From Opimibacter sp041746735 (GTDB lineage Bacteria > Bacteroidota > Bacteroidia > Chitinophagales > Saprospiraceae), in assembly GCA_041746735.1 (NCBI GenBank), contig JBGTGP010000021.1:1-64000 (forward strand): DNA of 64,000 bases, written 5' to 3'. The notes under the pieces are model-generated. The model saw only the letters and a list, made by a program, of their open reading frames with translations. It was not told the DNA's origin and did no database searches. The position numbers and the translations under genes are program-made. Every line of letters starts with the position of its first letter. Within the stretch, counting starts at the first letter, position 1. Below are positions 15,890 to 24,552 of this stretch, piece after piece.

Positions 15890-18682
15890 ATGAAACTCCA
15901 AGTATTGAAATCACTGTCACTCTCCCTTGTATTAACCTGTATCAGCCTGGCGCTGACCGCGCAGGTCAATAAAACATCTTTCAAAGGAATAGTGACAGAT
16001 CCCATGGATCTGCCTGTTCCGGGCGCAACGGTGATGATATTGCATGCCGATGATTCTACTCTGGTTCAATTTGCCGCGACGGATCCGAAAGGCGCGTTTC
16101 TTGTAAAAAATGTTGCCAAAGGAGACTATCTCCTCAACATCACTTTCCTCGGGATGGCGCCGATCTATCAGTCTATAACTTCAGGACAGACAGAAGAGGT
16201 AGATCTGGGCACGTTGCAGATGCAGGAAGCCACTACCCTCCTCGGCGAGGTCAAGGTCACAGCAGACTTTGTGCCGATCACGATGAATAAAGACACCATC
16301 TCCTACAATGCGGATGCCTTTCAAACACAGCCCAATGCCGTAGTGGAAGATCTGCTTAAGAAACTGCCGGGTATCGAAGTCAATCCCGATGGCTCCATCA
16401 AGGCACAAGGTGAGGATGTGCGTAATGTCCTGGTCGATGGCAAAGAGTTTTTTGGCTCGGATCCAAAGCTTGCCACCCGCAATCTGCCGGCAAAAGCACT
16501 AAAAAAAGTCAAGGTCTATGACAAACAATCGGAGATGTCCGAATTTACCGGCGTAGATGATGGTATTCGGGAAAAAACCATTGACTTACAGCTCCGGGAA
16601 GAATTTAAGCAAGGTCTATTCGGCACAGCACAAGCCGGCTATGGCAGCGACAGTCGCTATAATGCCAAGGCTTCTCTCAACCGGTTTTCTAAAACTTCCC
16701 AAATATCCTTATTGGGTCAATTCAACAACATCAATGATCAGGGTTTTTCGTTTTCAGACCGAATGAATTTTTCCGGTGGCATGCGCGGCATGATGGGCGG
16801 CGGTGGTGGCAACCGGACAATAGAGATCAGTTCGTCTTCCAATATCCCCATGAGTGACGGGCTCTCTACCGGTCTGGTACAGACTGGCGCAGGTGGACTC
16901 AATTTCAACTGGCAGAAAAGCAAAAAATTCAATGTCCGCTCCAGTTATTTTTTTAACGGGGTTGATAAAAATCTGATCCAATATTCATTTCGCCAAAACC
17001 GCTCCGACAATCCGTTCGATACCGAAGAAAACAGCAACCGAAATACAGACAACCGCTCGCACAGTTTTTCACTCAACTCCGATATCAAGCCGGACTCATT
17101 CAATCAGGTGCAAGTCAATGCACGTGTAGGATTTGGAAATGGTACAGGTCTGAATGAATCGTTATTGCGCAACGTTGTATCCGGTACAATTGAAAATGCT
17201 TCTCTCTCCCAATCGGATGCCCGGAGCAACAATCTTTCGCTCAACACGGGTGCCACCTTTATGCGACGTCTGGGCAACCGCGGGCGCAATCTGGCCATCG
17301 GCGGCACGCTTTCTCAGGGCGAGCAGGACCAGGAAAGTATCTTCGAAGCCCTCAATGAATTTTATATCACTGGCGATACCGAAGCTCTTAACCAACTGCA
17401 GTTTACCACATCAAAAGATACCCGACTGGACGCGCAGTTTTCCTTCACAGAGCCGTTGAGAAAAAGGAGATTTCTGGAGTTGAGTTATAACTTCAACACC
17501 CTCGATGCGGACTATGATCGTCGTGTCTATGATGTGATTCCCGAGGGACAAAATCTTAACACGATGCTCTCGGCGGATTATAGTTCGGTATTCCGCTATC
17601 ATCGTCCCGGCGCGACTTTCCGGTATAGTGGTACGGTGCACAATATCAATGCAGGACTGCAATACCAGGTTTCGGAACTCACAGGCTTCGTCAGCCAGAG
17701 TGAAACGCAGATCCGGCAGGATTACCGGCATTTTTTACCCCGGCTTACGTGGCGTTGGGATATGGGTAGCGGAGAAAACCTTCGGTTCAACTACACTACG
17801 CGAATCAATCAGCCTTCGATCACCCAGCTATCACCGGTGACCGACAATTCTGATCCGCTGCGACTTTATGTCGGTAATGAAAATCTCGATGCCGAATACA
17901 ATCACAATCTGAGTATCAACTTTCATAGTTTCAGTCAGTTTTCATCCACCAGTTTTTTCACCTCGCTGAGTGGCACGATCACGGATGACAAGATCATCAC
18001 GTCCCGAAACATCGACGAGCAGTTTCGCGAGATCTCTTCCCCGATCAACATTGACCAGGAGACTCGTGTAAGTCTGTATGCCAGCTTTGGTCGTCCACTG
18101 AAAATGATCCGTAGTCGCGTAAGCCTCAACACCACTTTCACCCTGACCAATACCCAGAATGTGATCAACACCGCACTCCTTGACCTCAACCGTTGGTCGC
18201 GTTCAGGTGGCGTCACCATTTCAAATTTAAATTCAGAAGTTCTGGAGTATAGTCTTGGAGGCCGCTGGACCTTTACCGACAATTATTTTAAATCCAATGA
18301 TGTGCTGAATCAGAATACTTTGTTGCACAATTATTTTGTTGATGTGACCCTCACCTTGTGGAAAAAATGGAGAATCGAAGGTGGCTATGATTACAGTCTC
18401 TACACCAGCAATCAGTTTTCCGAAAATCAATCGCTCCCGTTGATGAAGGTATCGATCTCGCGCTTTGTCATGCCTGCTGACAAAGGACAGATCAAATTTT
18501 CAATTTTTGATGTGCTGGATGAAAACCGGGGTCTTTCCCGTAGCGCCAATATCAATTATCTCGAGGAGATCCGAAGCAATTCGATTGGACGCTATGCGAT
18601 GCTTTCCTTTATCTATGCCATACGTGGTGCCAAGGTGGAAGCGGGGTCTGGAGGTTTTAGACATATAGAACGAAGGAGATAA
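15890..18682 (+). CDS. Outer-membrane beta-barrel protein, CarboxypepD-reg-like, TonB-receptor type
   Basis: The 930-residue protein starts with a signal peptide (to LALTAQ), followed by a carboxypeptidase regulatory-like beta-sandwich (FKGIVTDPMDLPVPGATVMIL, 28-105). A plug-like domain follows (VEDLLKKLPGIEVNPDGSI, VRNVLVDGKEFFGSDP), then a long barrel with YNFNTLDADYDRR, LRFNYTTRINQPS and LYVGNENLDAEYNHN, as in the OMP_b-brl_3 family. Such proteins resemble TonB-dependent transporters but usually lack a TonB box. It includes a Gly/Met-rich loop (GGMRGMMGGGGGNR). It is the second gene of the GLPGLI operon and is likely controlled by the divergent two-component system. Substrate unknown. Confidence 0.87.
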   Translation: MKLQVLKSLSLSLVLTCISLALTAQVNKTSFKGIVTDPMDLPVPGATVMILHADDSTLVQFAATDPKGAFLVKNVAKGDYLLNITFLGMAPIYQSITSGQTEEVDLGTLQMQEATTLLGEVKVTADFVPITMNKDTISYNADAFQTQPNAVVEDLLKKLPGIEVNPDGSIKAQGEDVRNVLVDGKEFFGSDPKLATRNLPAKALKKVKVYDKQSEMSEFTGVDDGIREKTIDLQLREEFKQGLFGTAQAGYGSDSRYNAKASLNRFSKTSQISLLGQFNNINDQGFSFSDRMNFSGGMRGMMGGGGGNRTIEISSSSNIPMSDGLSTGLVQTGAGGLNFNWQKSKKFNVRSSYFFNGVDKNLIQYSFRQNRSDNPFDTEENSNRNTDNRSHSFSLNSDIKPDSFNQVQVNARVGFGNGTGLNESLLRNVVSGTIENASLSQSDARSNNLSLNTGATFMRRLGNRGRNLAIGGTLSQGEQDQESIFEALNEFYITGDTEALNQLQFTTSKDTRLDAQFSFTEPLRKRRFLELSYNFNTLDADYDRRVYDVIPEGQNLNTMLSADYSSVFRYHRPGATFRYSGTVHNINAGLQYQVSELTGFVSQSETQIRQDYRHFLPRLTWRWDMGSGENLRFNYTTRINQPSITQLSPVTDNSDPLRLYVGNENLDAEYNHNLSINFHSFSQFSSTSFFTSLSGTITDDKIITSRNIDEQFREISSPINIDQETRVSLYASFGRPLKMIRSRVSLNTTFTLTNTQNVINTALLDLNRWSRSGGVTISNLNSEVLEYSLGGRWTFTDNYFKSNDVLNQNTLLHNYFVDVTLTLWKKWRIEGGYDYSLYTSNQFSENQSLPLMKVSISRFVMPADKGQIKFSIFDVLDENRGLSRSANINYLEEIRSNSIGRYAMLSFIYAIRGAKVEAGSGGFRHIERRR

Positions 18683-18790
18683 TTTGGTGTGGGTGTGGGT
18701 GTGAAAAGTCAGAAGGATGGATCCTGCATATTGCCCCCCGACCCACTTCGACTGCCTTTCGCGCCTCCTTGTACTCCCGCTCAGTGCAAC

Positions 18791-18941
18791 TCCTGCGTTT
18801 CTCCATTCCGCTTCATTGGCATTTCGCTTCACTCCGAAAACGCCGGGGAGGCAGGATGGCGAAGGTGGAAAGGGATTCTGCCTCCCCGGCGTTCGCCCGC
18901 GAAAGGATGTGCGTAGTGGCGACGCATGGGGCGGGGCAAAC
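18791..18941 (+). repeat. Interspersed repeat A, copy 1, with GC-rich hairpin
   Basis: This copy matches the inverse complement of 27438-27606 over about 150 bp (TGCGTTTCTCCATTCCGC, then TTTCGCTTCACTCCGAAAAC, then AAAGGATGTGCGT). Inside it are near-perfect arms AACGCCGGGGAGGCAG (18839-18854) and CTGCCTCCCCGGCGTT (18878-18893) around a 23-base loop. It lies about 110 bp after the outer-membrane barrel gene. It may act as a terminator or be a REP/MITE-like element; no coding sequence is apparent. The rest of the gap 18683-19236 holds a solo CCGCTAATT-type end (18957-18991) and the promoter at 19064. Confidence 0.8.
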
Positions 18942-18956
18942 AAGCCAGTATTTCAG

Positions 18957-18991
18957 CCGCTAATTTTCGCGAATTAACACAAATTGAATTC
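18957..18991 (+). repeat. Solo copy of the CCGCTAATT cassette end
   Basis: This AT-rich stretch begins CCGCTAATTTTCGCGAATT and continues ACACAAATTG. It matches the two inverted ends flanking the GxxExxY gene at about 31.2 and 31.78 kb. No GxxExxY gene is present here, so it looks like a solo end or a decayed copy. Confidence 0.6.
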
Positions 18992-19063
18992 CTGGGGAGA
19001 ATAAGTACGGGCGGGTCGCGGGTCGCCCGTACTTATTTTCCTCCGCACCTTTTACCTTTCCTT

Positions 19064-19071
19064 TATCTTTG
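19064..19071 (+). promoter_or_regulatory. Bacteroidota -7 box TATCTTTG
   Basis: TATCTTTG fits the TAnnTTTG -7 consensus of the primary sigma factor in Bacteroidota. It precedes the SprB/OmpA gene (start 19237), giving a leader of about 155 nt in which I recognise no riboswitch. Confidence 0.55.
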
Positions 19072-19236
19072 TGGATTCGGCGGCCAGCTCAATCCAAAAG
19101 CCTGTGCCTGTTGATTGTTAACGGTTTCTATTTCTTTGACCGGGGCAAAACAACCTGTTGACAAAACTCGTTAAGACGGCGGGTCAGCCGTCCGCGTCAG
19201 CCCCATTTAACTATTGTTTCATCAGGGTAGTACACC

Positions 19237-22200
19237 ATGAATTTGACCAGCATTTACTTTTCCATTTTATTGTCCATTCTTTCTGCTCTGCCCGGCCTGC
19301 TGCATGCCCAGGAGATGATCCTGGTCGTAGAACGCTGCAAAGCACTGGATCAGTCCAGCCCCATCCACAATATATGGGTCGATGAAGACAATATAAAATG
19401 GGTTGCTAATACGAAAGGTCTGCATAAGGTACTCGCGATCGACCTCGTCCAAAAAGTCGCCACACCGGCCGGCATCACCCACCTCCTCACCATCCGGGGT
19501 GGCAATGCCCAAATCCAATGGAATACCGCCGATATGCAAACCCTACTCAACAACGCCGTCATCTCCAGCGCCTCCTACGATCCTAAAACCAAATCCCTGT
19601 GGCTCGGCACCCAGCAACGCGGCGCCTTTCAGGTTTCATTATCACCCCTCCGGATCATTCAGGCTTTTAATACGGACAACCGTAAACTCACCTCCAACCA
19701 GATCAATGATATTTTTATCCAATCCAACGGCACCGTCTGGATCGCAACCGATGACGGCATGCTGACCGGCTCCGGTGACAAATGGAGTCTCCAGGAACGG
19801 TATCTCAACTTTGTAGGCGTCGATGCCTGGGGTGACAATATGTGGATCATGGGCGATGATTTTCTCTGGCAGGTCGACAGCCGTGGTAAATGGAAACCCA
19901 TCGCCATCGAACTGAAAAATGTCGAAGGCCGTCTCCGCGATATCGCCGTCGATGATGAAGGTCGCGTGTGGATCGCCTCCAATATGATGACCGGTTATGA
20001 TGTCAATGCCAACCGATACCAGCGCTTTGGCCCCGGCCAGTATTTTACCAGCCAATATGTCAACTGCCTCGATGTCGACAAGGATGGCTCTATCTGGACC
20101 GGCACCGACGACAAAGGTCTCTATCTGATCCAATGGGAAGCCGCCATGACCGTCAATGTCCTCATGGAAACTCCACTCGACTGTAAAAATCCACAACCCA
20201 CTGCCGCCCTTTTTGCAAAAATCACCGGAGGAGAAGCACCATTCCAGTTTAAATGGAACAACGGACAGACCACCGAAAAAGCCAGTGCACTGCCCGCCGG
20301 TAAATACCAGGTCACCGTCACCGATGCTAAAGGTCTGGTCAAGACCGGCAAATATGAAATCCCCGACCCGAACATCAAGTTGTCCGCAGAAGTAATCAAA
20401 CCCGCATCCGGCGCTACACCCGGTGATGGTCATGTCAACCTGCTGCTCGATGGCGGATCCGGCATCTTCACCTATGCCTGGTCCAATGGAGAAAAAAACC
20501 AAACTGCTACCCAACTCGCTCCCGGCCTGCATACGGTAACCGTCACGGACGAGACCGGATGCTCGGCTTCAATCACCATCACCGTCCCTGAGAAAGTCAC
20601 CTCGCTGGTCACCAGCCTCCAGATCACGAATGATATCCGCTGTGCCCTTGTCGCGGACGGTAGTATCACCGCTACAGTATCCGGCGGTAAAGCTCCCTAC
20701 CGATATGCGTGGTCCAATGGTAAGACATCTGAAGGTCTGCTAGATGGATTATCACCCGGCATCTACACCGTGACCATCACAGATGCAGCAAGTCAATCGG
20801 CTACATCACGCATAGAACTCACCGCACCACCAGCCTTATCGGCCACCACCGAAATGACCGCTCCTGCAGCCGTCAACACTTCCACAGGTCAGGCCCTCGT
20901 CAAAGCTACCGGCGGTAAAGCCACCTATAGCTACGCATGGAGTCATGGTGAAACCACAACTACAGCTAAGAACCTCGCTCCCGGCCTGCATACAGTCACG
21001 GTGACCGATGCTAATGGATGCACCTCTACAAGCGAAGTCAACATCTCCGAAAATATTACGGCTATGAGCGTCGCCGTACGACAGTCAGGTCAGATCCAAT
21101 GCCACGGGCTACGGACTGGTTCGCTACAGGCCGAAATCAAAGGCGGCAAAGGACCTTATACCTACCAATGGAGCACCGGAGGCACCGGAGCCTCATTGGA
21201 TCAACTGCCAGAAGGAACATATAACGTCACCGTCACGGATGCAGCAGGTTCTCAGGTGACGGGTTCTGCCAACATCACACAGCCTGATCCGCTGGTCGTG
21301 ATGCTGGCCGTAGAAGCAGCAGCGTCAACCAACGGCAGTGATGGTCGCGCCGCTGCCAGAGCCACTGGCGGATCAGGTCTATATCAATGGGCCTGGGATA
21401 ATGGCGAGACTGTAGCCAAAGCGACGAAGCTGAGCCCCGGACTCCATGTGATCACGGTAACCGATGCATCCGGATGCAGCACCACAGCCTCCGTCACGAT
21501 CTCCGAAAATATACTGGCGCTGCAAATCACCATTGAACAAACTTCATCTGTAAAATGTGCCGGCTCCAATGAAGGCAGTGTCAAAGCCATCGTCAAGGGC
21601 GGCAAAGAACCATACGCCTATGCCTGGAGCCACCAGGCTTTTACCCCCACTGCCGCAAACCTCCAGGACGGACTGTATACCCTCACAGTCACCGATGCCA
21701 CGGGTCAGACCGCTACATCTGTAGTGACAGTCAACTCACCCGCACCACTGACCATCTCCGCCCGGGCAGATGCTCCCGCCTCTACCAACAATGCAAATGG
21801 AAAAGTTACCGTTACCGCAGGCGGCGGTACTGGAAAATATACTTATGCCTGGGACAACGGAGAGAAAGAAGCAAAGGCGGTGGCTTTGGGTGCAGGACTC
21901 CATGTCGTGACCGTGACCGATGCTAACGGATGTGCGATCACCGCAGATGTGCAGATCACAGAGAACATCCTCCCGCTGGCCACTATTATCCGGCAAACTT
22001 CGGAGATCCGTTGTGCAGGACAGTCCTCAGCGGCCCTGGTGGCAGAAACCACTGGCGGAAAACTTCCCTATGCCATTAAATGGCGCGGTACCCTCGGTGA
22101 GATGACATCCGAATCGCTGTCCAATCTTCCGGCCGGACAATATGCTGTCCAGGTGACTGATGCGAATGGTACTTCGGCGACATCGCCATACGAAGTTAAA

Positions 22201-23286
22201 GAGCCGGCGCCTCTGGTACTCAGCGTGGAAGAAATCACACCTGCTGCCACCGGAAATGCAGACGGCAAGGTCATCCTGAAACTCACTGGCGGAACCGCAG
22301 GCTACACCCTGGATGGAAAGCCATGGCCGACCGGAAAGAATACACATACACTCGATCGGTTGGGACCGGGCCAACATCGGTATACCCTCCAGGACGCGTC
22401 TGGTTGTACTGCTGAAGTGAGTGTCACGATCACGGAGGATATACTCCCCTTGTCGGTGTCAGTCGGCCAAACGCAGCAGATCCAATGTGCAGGCACATCT
22501 GCGGCCGCTTTGTCAGCCACAGTTCGGGGAGGTAAGCCACCCTATACATACGTTTGGAGCCATGGCGCATCCGGTGCGTCGGTGTCGGATGTTGGAGAAG
22601 GAGATTATACAGTCATAGTCAGTGATGCATCAGGATTGAAGGCACAAGCAGAGGCTAAAGTGACAGGCCCACCAGCATTGAAAGCCGAGGTCACCAACTT
22701 GCGTTCGGCCACTAATGATCGCCTCAAAGATGGCAAAGGACAACTTGAGGTCAAAGGCGGTACCGGACCTTATACCTATCAGTGGTCATCGGGTGAGACT
22801 GCAGCGCAGGCTGCCAAACTGGGCCTGGGTGAAGGAACTGTGACGATAACGGATGCGAAGGGTTGCCAGGTCAGTACGTCCTTTGTGATTCGGGAGAAAG
22901 TATTGCCGGAGCTTACCGCAACCCGGCTGGCTTCCGGGGAGCCCATCCGGATGGAGAAGATCCAGTTTGATGCCGACAGTATCGTGATCAAACCGGAAGC
23001 TGTCCCATCGCTGGATGAATTATACGAATTTCTTTATGACAATCCGACCATCATCATTGAGGTATCTGGACATACCAACAGTCTTCCGGCAGATGATTAT
23101 TGTGACCGGATCAGTGAAGAGCGTGCTTCTTCAGTGGCAGACTATCTGATCGAAAAAGGGATTGAAGATCGCCGGATCATCGCAAAAGGTTATGGCAAAC
23201 GCAAACCTATCGCCAGCAATCTGACCCCCGAGGGCCGCAAGCGTAATCAGCGAGTGGAGATCCGGTTGATTAAGATTGAGGAGTAG
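19237..23286 (+). CDS. Propeller / SprB-repeat / OmpA giant surface protein
   Basis: The 1349-residue protein has a signal peptide to LLHAQ. It continues with a beta-propeller of two-component-regulator type (about 35-300: IHNIWVDEDNIKWVANTKGL, QINDIFIQSNGTVWIATDDG, CLDVDKDGSIWTGTDDKG). Twelve SprB-type repeats of ~75 residues (about 305-1225) follow, with YAWSNGE and HTVTVTDANGC. An OmpA-like peptidoglycan-binding domain ends it (1240-1349: IQFDADSIVIKPEA, VSGHTNSLPADDYCDRIS, GYGKRKPIASN). The repeats alternate between two types, giving six two-domain units. No type IX sorting tail is seen; anchoring is probably through peptidoglycan. A role in adhesion or envelope structure is inferred. Confidence 0.85.
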   Translation: MNLTSIYFSILLSILSALPGLLHAQEMILVVERCKALDQSSPIHNIWVDEDNIKWVANTKGLHKVLAIDLVQKVATPAGITHLLTIRGGNAQIQWNTADMQTLLNNAVISSASYDPKTKSLWLGTQQRGAFQVSLSPLRIIQAFNTDNRKLTSNQINDIFIQSNGTVWIATDDGMLTGSGDKWSLQERYLNFVGVDAWGDNMWIMGDDFLWQVDSRGKWKPIAIELKNVEGRLRDIAVDDEGRVWIASNMMTGYDVNANRYQRFGPGQYFTSQYVNCLDVDKDGSIWTGTDDKGLYLIQWEAAMTVNVLMETPLDCKNPQPTAALFAKITGGEAPFQFKWNNGQTTEKASALPAGKYQVTVTDAKGLVKTGKYEIPDPNIKLSAEVIKPASGATPGDGHVNLLLDGGSGIFTYAWSNGEKNQTATQLAPGLHTVTVTDETGCSASITITVPEKVTSLVTSLQITNDIRCALVADGSITATVSGGKAPYRYAWSNGKTSEGLLDGLSPGIYTVTITDAASQSATSRIELTAPPALSATTEMTAPAAVNTSTGQALVKATGGKATYSYAWSHGETTTTAKNLAPGLHTVTVTDANGCTSTSEVNISENITAMSVAVRQSGQIQCHGLRTGSLQAEIKGGKGPYTYQWSTGGTGASLDQLPEGTYNVTVTDAAGSQVTGSANITQPDPLVVMLAVEAAASTNGSDGRAAARATGGSGLYQWAWDNGETVAKATKLSPGLHVITVTDASGCSTTASVTISENILALQITIEQTSSVKCAGSNEGSVKAIVKGGKEPYAYAWSHQAFTPTAANLQDGLYTLTVTDATGQTATSVVTVNSPAPLTISARADAPASTNNANGKVTVTAGGGTGKYTYAWDNGEKEAKAVALGAGLHVVTVTDANGCAITADVQITENILPLATIIRQTSEIRCAGQSSAALVAETTGGKLPYAIKWRGTLGEMTSESLSNLPAGQYAVQVTDANGTSATSPYEVKEPAPLVLSVEEITPAATGNADGKVILKLTGGTAGYTLDGKPWPTGKNTHTLDRLGPGQHRYTLQDASGCTAEVSVTITEDILPLSVSVGQTQQIQCAGTSAAALSATVRGGKPPYTYVWSHGASGASVSDVGEGDYTVIVSDASGLKAQAEAKVTGPPALKAEVTNLRSATNDRLKDGKGQLEVKGGTGPYTYQWSSGETAAQAAKLGLGEGTVTITDAKGCQVSTSFVIREKVLPELTATRLASGEPIRMEKIQFDADSIVIKPEAVPSLDELYEFLYDNPTIIIEVSGHTNSLPADDYCDRISEERASSVADYLIEKGIEDRRIIAKGYGKRKPIASNLTPEGRKRNQRVEIRLIKIEE

Positions 23287-23367
23287 TTTGGGGATGTCGG
23301 AGTGCAGCGGAGATGGGGGATGCCAGAGCATCAGATGCCAGATGCCAGATTTGAGGTTGCTTGATGG

Positions 23368-23830
23368 CACAGTTTCCAGCTTGAAGAGCACAGATCTTTT
23401 TTGGTATTCCAGATTCTATCATAATGATTGATAGCAGAAATCTGATGACATCTGAAGATTAAATCTGGCATCTGATAATCTGGCATCTAAAAACCCATCT
23501 GGCAGCTTCATCTTTCCGCCTGGCGGTCGGAATCTACGCTGCGCTTCGACTGGCATCTATAAACCCATCTGGCATTACGCCTAGCGATCGGAAAAGCACA
23601 GTTTCAAGTTCGAAGAGCGCAGATCTTTTTTAAACTGCCGGAAGTTATCAGCATGAATGATGGTAGAAATCTGAGGACAGATGAAAATTAAATCTGGCAT
23701 CTGGCATCTGATCATCTGGCATCTAAAAACCCATCTGGCATCTGATAATCTGGCATCTAAAAACCCATCTGGCAGCTTCATCTTTCCGCCTGGCGGTCGG
23801 AATCTATACTGCGCTTCGACTGGCATCTAA
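23368..23830. repeat. Tandemly duplicated non-coding repeat B
   Basis: Two related units, 23368-23559 and 23596-23830, share AATCTGGCATCTGATAATC, CATCTAAAAACCCATCTGG and a 76-bp block (23484-23559 and 23754-23829) that differs at only two adjacent positions. The second unit contains an extra internal copy of the ATCTGGCATCT motif. No reading frame is conserved between the units. A shorter inverted copy of the GCGCTTCGACTG part occurs at 57681-57727. The region 23287-23367 holds more fragments of the same motif. It directly precedes the 3' end of the tRNA gene. Confidence 0.75.
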
Positions 23831-23835
23831 AAAAG

Positions 23836-23909
23836 TGGGCCCACCTGGGATCGAACCAGGGACCACCTGATTATGAGTCAGGTGCTCTAACCGTCTGAGC
23901 TATGGGCCC
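23836..23909 (-). tRNA. tRNA with CAU anticodon (Ile2 or elongator Met)
   Basis: The 74-nt cloverleaf folds completely: acceptor GGGCCCA/TGGGCCC, D-stem GCTC/GAGC, anticodon stem CCTGA/TCAGG with loop CTCATAA (anticodon CAT), variable loop TGGTC, T-stem CCTGG/CCAGG with loop TTCGATC, and discriminator A. CCA is not encoded; a T-run follows and may terminate. The CAU anticodon fits either elongator Met or the TilS-modified Ile2 (lysidine) tRNA. The G1-rich acceptor stem and the CTCATAATC context resemble Ile2 of E. coli, but the identity is not settled by sequence reading alone. Confidence 0.95.
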
Positions 23910-23919
23910 TCAGAACGGG

Positions 23920-23927
23920 CAAAGATA
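23920..23927 (-). promoter_or_regulatory. -7 box TATCTTTG of the tRNA gene
   Basis: On the minus strand TATCTTTG ends 10 bp before the tRNA 5' end at 23909. This spacing is as expected for a TAnnTTTG -7 element with a start site a few bases before the mature tRNA. Confidence 0.6.
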
Positions 23928-24050
23928 AGAAAGTATGCTCCTGGAACAAGAAAGGTCATATACGATCATGACGACCTCTTTCAGACTACTACAGGAGCCC
24001 AACTCAGCAAATCCCAGCCGAGCCTTCCCTCTCCATACCACATATAAAAC

Positions 24051-24371
24051 CTACTGCACCGGCGCATTCAACCCCTCTTTCTCCAAACGAAAATACCGTC
24101 TTCTGAGCTCCTCTTTCTCTTCCGGGGTGAGCAGGTTTTTGAGCGAGTCATACTGGGTCTTCCATCTGCCGGCATCCGCCTCGAACTCATCCATGGTGAT
24201 GGTCCGGGTTTCAATCATGGCGATGCCTCGCAACAGTTTTGTCTGCAATTCAGAGGCCATCTCCAGATTGGATTGAGCCGGGACATCACGACCCGATTCC
24301 CCAGCCGGAGCAGACGATGGCCGGCAACTAATAATGCCACACACCAACCATACAAGCAACAAGATTCTCAT
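24051..24371 (-). CDS. Small lipoprotein of unknown function
   Basis: The 106-residue protein begins MRILLLVWLVCGIISC, a clear lipoprotein signal with the lipobox cysteine at 16. The mature part is short, charged and helical (MASELQTKLLRGIAMIETRT, DSLKNLLTPEEKEELRRRYFRLEKEG), suggesting a small helical bundle or coiled coil. No family is recognised. It stands alone between the tRNA and the divergent lipoprotein/receptor pair. The ATG at 24371 is well placed for the signal peptide. Confidence 0.7.
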   Translation of the reverse strand: MRILLLVWLVCGIISCRPSSAPAGESGRDVPAQSNLEMASELQTKLLRGIAMIETRTITMDEFEADAGRWKTQYDSLKNLLTPEEKEELRRRYFRLEKEGLNAPVQ

Positions 24372-24552
24372 TCCTTAAAATTTTACCCGAAAGTATACTT
24401 TCTGCCGAAATCCCAGCCAGGACAACCACGAATACCCCCTACAGCCCTCCCTTTCTCACTGCCCCGTTATTCTTTCCACCCACCGGGGTATTTTTTGACC
24501 ACCCCTCCCCGTTCCTTTGTACTATCAATTTTTTCAAATAAAATTTTCAACA

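Noticed and set aside
18689..19114. Several open frames over repeat A and its surroundings
   Set aside because: They encode low-complexity, Cys/Pro/Ser-rich peptides in overlapping frames and coincide with a non-coding interspersed repeat.
19072..19236. Riboswitch in the 155-nt leader of the SprB/OmpA gene
   Set aside because: No conserved riboswitch core was recognised; only GC-rich stretches without a convincing fold.
19642..20532. Open frame of 296 codons antisense to the SprB/OmpA gene
   Set aside because: It repeats the complement of the propeller region and has no independent motif or start signal.
23368..23830. Possible CRISPR array or coding repeat near the tRNA
   Set aside because: The repeated units are about 200 bp and irregular, with no spacer-like pattern and no conserved reading frame.
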